A stretch of 64,000 nt of DNA from [Scytonema hofmanni] UTEX 2349. Its GTDB lineage: Bacteria; Cyanobacteriota; Cyanobacteriia; Cyanobacteriales; Nostocaceae. The stretch spans positions 1,289,960 through 1,353,959 of the forward strand of contig NZ_KK073769.1 in the NCBI RefSeq assembly GCF_000582685.1, read 5' to 3'. The position numbers and the translations under genes are program-made. Shown here piece by piece: positions 60,797-64,000 of this stretch. Positions within the stretch are counted from its first letter, which is position 1. Each line of letters starts with the position of its first letter. A model generated the notes under the pieces. It had not been told where the DNA came from and searched no databases. It was given only the letters and a program-made list of their open reading frames with translations.

Positions 60797-60900
60797 GTGG
60801 GAGAGTGGGAGGGGGGGGACAAGGGGACAAGGAGACAAGGAGACAAGGAGAATAATTCTTCTTTCCCCCTAGTCCCTAGTCCCCAGTCCCCAGTCCCTAG
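60797..60900. repeat. GACAAGGG/CCCTAGTC arrays after uppS
   Basis: GGGGGGGGACAAGGGGACAAGGAGACAAGGAG-like units (60812-60850) face inverse CCCTAGTCCCTAGTCC units (60868-60900). This is the same class as the arrays at 24117-24303 and within trpD, and it could form a terminator-like hairpin between the convergent genes. Confidence 0.85.
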
Positions 60901-60901
60901 T

Positions 60902-61174
60902 TCATGGTCCTGAAAAAACCGCTTGTTCTATATCTTGCCGACTGAGGGAATACTTGAACGATCGCTGTATATCTTGCCCTTTTTGTTCGGAAGGGAAATA
61001 TCGCACGACGATTTGCTCAATGTCCAGCCAGATTTGCGCTTGCCATAATGGTCGCTGGACATGCCAACAATGCGGTTGTTGCTCATCTTGCTGACAACCT
61101 TGGTTTTTTAACCACTGCTCAATCTGAGGTAGGGGGTGGTTATATAAGGGAGTATCGGCAGAAACTTTATTCAT
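60902..61174 (-). CDS. DUF3143 domain protein
   Basis: Encodes 90 residues from the ATG of MNKVSADTPLYNHPLPQIEQ; a TTG four codons upstream is also in frame. Conserved DUF3143 features are LYNHPLPQIEQWLKNQGC, HCWHVQRPLWQAQIWLDIEQ and RSFKYSLSRQDIEQAVFSGP. Function unknown. It follows the J-domain gene on the same strand by 37 bases, a conserved pair in cyanobacteria. Confidence 0.88.
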   Translation of the reverse strand: MNKVSADTPLYNHPLPQIEQWLKNQGCQQDEQQPHCWHVQRPLWQAQIWLDIEQIVVRYFPSEQKGQDIQRSFKYSLSRQDIEQAVFSGP

Positions 61175-61211
61175 TATTTGCGTCAAGAGTCAAGGATAAA
61201 AAAAATAATTT

Positions 61212-61733
61212 TTACTTCTTAATTTCGAGAGGATTACTCGTATGAGAAAAACGGTAAATTTGCTCTTGAATTACTGGCGTTGGTGGTGTAACTTGTGTAC
61301 GATAAGCAGCGTCGCCACGAGTTAAGCCGATGGCGATCGCCAATAATAAACAACCGAGAATAGTTAACCCCATAATAAATAAAGCAAAAATTTCGCCTTG
61401 TGAGAGCGGGCGATCACTCGCATCAAGGTAAGCTGATTTTGACCAATCATAAAATTTAGCTACGGGATGGTTCAAGTCAGCGGGTGCTTGAATGATGCCG
61501 CTTCGAGAGTAGCCAATTTTTAAATCGTAGCTTAATCGGCGTTCTGGGCTGCTGAGAGTGGCGTAAGCTTCGTTGAGTTGCTGAAATTTAGCAGTAGCGA
61601 TCGCAGTAGGTAAGTCTGTAGTATCTGGATGAAAGCATTTGCTCAGTTCCCGATAAGCATGACGGATTTCGATTACCGATGCCGAGGGATGCAGTCCTAG
61701 TAGGGAGTAATAAGTATCACTCCTTTGTGGCAT
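61212..61733 (-). CDS. J-domain (DnaJ-like) membrane protein
   Basis: Encodes about 173 residues from the ATG of MPQRSDTYYSLLGLHPSASV; TTG and GTG starts up to 13 codons upstream are possible. The J domain includes the HPD tripeptide (LSKCFHPDTTDLP), flanked by the usual helices. A membrane helix near the C-terminus (FALFIMGLTILGCLLLAIAI) anchors it, so it likely recruits Hsp70 to a membrane. It is paired with DUF3143. Confidence 0.88.
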   Translation of the reverse strand: MPQRSDTYYSLLGLHPSASVIEIRHAYRELSKCFHPDTTDLPTAIATAKFQQLNEAYATLSSPERRLSYDLKIGYSRSGIIQAPADLNHPVAKFYDWSKSAYLDASDRPLSQGEIFALFIMGLTILGCLLLAIAIGLTRGDAAYRTQVTPPTPVIQEQIYRFSHTSNPLEIKK

Positions 61734-62097
61734 TGCCCCGTTTTGATTCACGGTTGTTTGAGTCACGATCAAGTTTTTTCTTATTTTAAACCTGAGGATG
61801 GCTGAGTAGGCGATCGCACGGGAAATCTCTTACCCTATTTCCTTTAGACATAGGAGTATAAATTTAATTATGCGTTGCCCGAAACCCTTGATTAGACGTA
61901 GCACTTGGTAGTCTCTACGTATGACTCTGGCGATTTCCTTTGAGCTTAGTACACTTTTTGAGTGATTACCAACGTCAACTTTCCACAGCTTTTGATGATA
62001 AAAAGTCAGGTGAACTGAGATTTATTTCCCACTTATGGGAAATCTAAGTGTAGGTGGCACTCCGAATTGGATTGGCACGCTACTATTCAAAATTACA
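61734..62097. other. Non-coding gap between J-domain and FIST genes
   Basis: Divergent promoters are expected here. A GCGATCGC site lies near 61811. Only one decayed repeat (CGTAGCACTTGGTAGTCTCTACG near 61898-61920) and AT-rich sequence are seen. Confidence 0.5.
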
Positions 62098-63267
62098 ATG
62101 AGTGTAGTTATGTTTCGAGTTGTTGTTGGTCATAGTGACGATCCTGATTCTCAAAGCGCGATCGCTGAAATTCTAACTGAATGTATCTCCTCTCTTGCTG
62201 GGTTAACTCCTCAGGCTGGACTTTTATTTGCAGCTATAGACTTTGACCATGCCTTAATTTTGCAGCACATTCAGAATGCTTTTCCCGGAATTGAGTTGAT
62301 TGGTGGAACTACAAATGGAGAAATCTCTTCAATTCTGGAGTTTCAACAAGATTCTCTTGTCTTAATGCTGTTTGCTGGCAACGATGTGGAAATTCATTCA
62401 GGTATTGGACGAGAAGCATCCAAAAATCCAGCATTGGCAGCCCAACAAGCGATCGCACAAGCAAAAGCAAAAAGTGCATCTCTGCCACAATTATGCCTCA
62501 CCTTCCCCGAAAGTCTGACGAGCAATGAGGTGTTGATTTTAGAAGGTTTAAAACAAAGTCTGGGAGAGGATATTCCCATAATTGGGGGAATCACTGCCGA
62601 TGACTATACCTTTGAAAAGACCTATCAATTTTTCCAGGGTGAAGTATTAAGTGATTCAGTGCCAGTGCTGCTGTTTTCTGGAAAACTACTATTTGGACAC
62701 GGAGTTGCCAGTGGTTGGACTCCTGTCAGCCAACGTAGTCGTGTCACAAAAGTGAATGGCAATGTAGTTTATGAAATTGATGGACAGCGTGCCTTAGATT
62801 TCTATCAGCATTATCTTGGTGAAGAAGGATTTGCAGTCAACTATGCGATTCATGCCTTAGCAGTTTTTGATTCGCAAAACCATTTCTATATGAGAGCGCC
62901 TAAAGGTTACGATCAACAATCTGGTAGTATGACATTCTTTTCAGCTATTCCTGAACAGGCAATTGTGCAAATTACCGATGCTACTCGTGAAAATATATTA
63001 TCAGCTTCTGAGACATCCCTGAAAAATGCGATCGCCCATTATCCTGGTGTAGAGCCAACAGCAGCATTGCTTATTTCCTGTGGAGCTCGTAGACGAATTC
63101 TGGGAACTCTGACTATAAAAGAGTATCAGCTTGTCAAAACTCATTTACCAGAGGCATTACCCTGTTGTGGTTTCTACGCTTACGGTGAAATTGCTCCTTT
63201 GGTGGGTGGAGGTCAAACGCAATTTCACAACAAAACCTTTGTCACACTGCTAATGGGAACAAAATGA
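62098..63267 (+). CDS. FIST-domain sensory protein
   Basis: Encodes about 389 residues from the ATG of MSVVMFRVVVGHSDD; further ATGs at 62035 (upstream) and 62110 are possible. A FIST N domain (AIDFDHALILQHIQNAFPGIELIGGTTNGEIS and IPIIGGITADDYTF) is followed by a FIST C domain (ALISCGARRRILG, CCGFYAYGEIAP). FIST proteins bind small ligands, perhaps amino acids, and usually feed a two-component kinase. A histidine kinase begins 7 bases downstream, which fits. Confidence 0.92.
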   Translation: MSVVMFRVVVGHSDDPDSQSAIAEILTECISSLAGLTPQAGLLFAAIDFDHALILQHIQNAFPGIELIGGTTNGEISSILEFQQDSLVLMLFAGNDVEIHSGIGREASKNPALAAQQAIAQAKAKSASLPQLCLTFPESLTSNEVLILEGLKQSLGEDIPIIGGITADDYTFEKTYQFFQGEVLSDSVPVLLFSGKLLFGHGVASGWTPVSQRSRVTKVNGNVVYEIDGQRALDFYQHYLGEEGFAVNYAIHALAVFDSQNHFYMRAPKGYDQQSGSMTFFSAIPEQAIVQITDATRENILSASETSLKNAIAHYPGVEPTAALLISCGARRRILGTLTIKEYQLVKTHLPEALPCCGFYAYGEIAPLVGGGQTQFHNKTFVTLLMGTK

Positions 63268-63274
63268 GTGATGT

Positions 63275-64000
63275 ATGGATAACCAAGACAATTCCATACA
63301 GATTCAAGAGTTAGAAAAGACAACCCGCATCTTGCGGAAAAAGCTCGAACGTTCTGAAACTGAACGTCGTCAGCTAGAATCTCAAATTGCCACAAAGGAA
63401 TTTTTACTGAAGAAAATCATTTGTGAGTTAGAAGAGTCTCAAACAGACTTGCAGCAAAGAAGCCAAGAGTTAGAAAATACGCTTAATAATTTGCATAAGA
63501 TGCAAGCTCAGATGATTCAAAGCGAAAAGATGTCTGCCTTAGGTCAAATGGTGGCTGGCATTGCTCATGAAATTAATAATCCTGTTAGCTTTATTTACGG
63601 AAACCTCAGCCATATCAGCCAATACACCAATGACTTACTGCGACTTGTCCAGCTTTATCACCGTTATTTCCCCAACCCACCAGTCGAAATTCAAACTGAA
63701 CGCAAAACCATCGATTTAGAATTTCTGGAAAAAGACGCGATTATGGTATTGCAATCAATGAATATTGGAACAGAGCGCATTCGGGATATTGTGCTGTCAC
63801 TGCGTAACTTTTCGCGCTTAGATCAAAGTGAGTTCAAAGCGGTGGATATTCATGAAGGCATCGACAATACTTTGATGATTTTGCAGCACCGCCTCAAAGC
63901 CACTGACAAAAGCCCAGAAATTGAGGTTATCAAAGACTACGGCAATTTATCTAATGTAGAATGTTATGCCGGACAGGTCAACCAGGTGTTTATGAACATT
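63275..64000 (+). CDS. Sensor histidine kinase, cut by the window edge
   Basis: The first 242 residues are present. A long coiled coil (about 5-85, TTRILRKKLERSETERRQLE and on) leads to the HisKA box with His98 (GIAHEINNPVSFIYGNLSH); the region resembles the HNOBA kinase at 43293-44741 closely (YAGQVNQVFMNI shared). The ATPase domain lies beyond the window. No sensor domain or membrane segment is present, so its input is presumably the FIST protein encoded 7 bases upstream. Confidence 0.92.
   Translation, partial: MDNQDNSIQIQELEKTTRILRKKLERSETERRQLESQIATKEFLLKKIICELEESQTDLQQRSQELENTLNNLHKMQAQMIQSEKMSALGQMVAGIAHEINNPVSFIYGNLSHISQYTNDLLRLVQLYHRYFPNPPVEIQTERKTIDLEFLEKDAIMVLQSMNIGTERIRDIVLSLRNFSRLDQSEFKAVDIHEGIDNTLMILQHRLKATDKSPEIEVIKDYGNLSNVECYAGQVNQVFMNI

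Overview
The window looks like chromosomal DNA of a filamentous, probably heterocyst-forming cyanobacterium (Nostocales). Evidence: GCGATCGC (HIP1) octamers throughout; arrays of 7-8 base tandem repeats of the STRR type between genes; a phycobilisome core operon apcE-apcA-apcB-apcC whose ApcE has four linker repeats; the cyanobacterial ATP synthase order atpI-a-c-b'-b-delta-alpha-gamma; a tmRNA with a cyanobacterial-type tag (ANNIVKFARKDALVAA); and several cyanobacterial small families (DUF1816, DUF1830, DUF3143). No tRNA, rRNA or CRISPR array was seen.

Layout. 1-13 kb is an accessory zone: HIP1 tandem repeats, an unrecognised two-gene unit, a DUF1016 nuclease gene broken by one in-frame stop, a PIN toxin with its antitoxin, a DUF4365-like/HicA-like pair, two paralogous CAP-domain secreted proteins, a DsbA-like protein, a large CBM20-SGNH-DUF1796 fusion, remnants of tnpB and relE, a nuclease-like protein and a MITE-like element. 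13-24 kb is mostly housekeeping: an alpha/beta hydrolase, rlmB and mrnC (both 23S rRNA maturation), a STAS protein, carA, an aspartic protease-like lipoprotein overlapping trpD tail to tail, a large membrane protein, DUF1830 and ssrA. 24-32 kb holds the ATP synthase operon and a methyltransferase, all on the minus strand. 33-39 kb is the apc operon. 39.5-44.8 kb holds a divergent metabolic and sensory locus: a 2OG-Fe(II) oxygenase-like protein, a methyltransferase overlapping a heme-oxygenase-like diiron oxidase, then an H-NOX gas sensor and an HNOBA histidine kinase. 44.8-48.4 kb contains toxin-antitoxin genes, decayed fragments and a calcium-type P-ATPase that has lost its catalytic core. 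48.6-51.8 kb is a tellurium-resistance-type (TerD/TerA) operon that includes a zinc-ribbon metzincin. It is followed by a decayed IS5-like element and clpC. 56.8-64 kb contains rimI, lysA, cdaA-uppS, a DUF3143/J-domain pair, and a FIST sensor protein next to a histidine kinase cut by the window edge.

How the parts relate: the ATP synthase and apc operons are standard photosynthetic machinery. MrnC and RlmB both act on 23S rRNA. H-NOX plus HNOBA kinase form a heme-gas sensing pair, and the diiron oxidase operon beside them is the best candidate for something undescribed. A second theme is genome decay and repeat invasion: at least seven broken genes, four MITE-like elements in three sequence families, and repeat sequence lying in frame inside the essential genes lysA and trpD.
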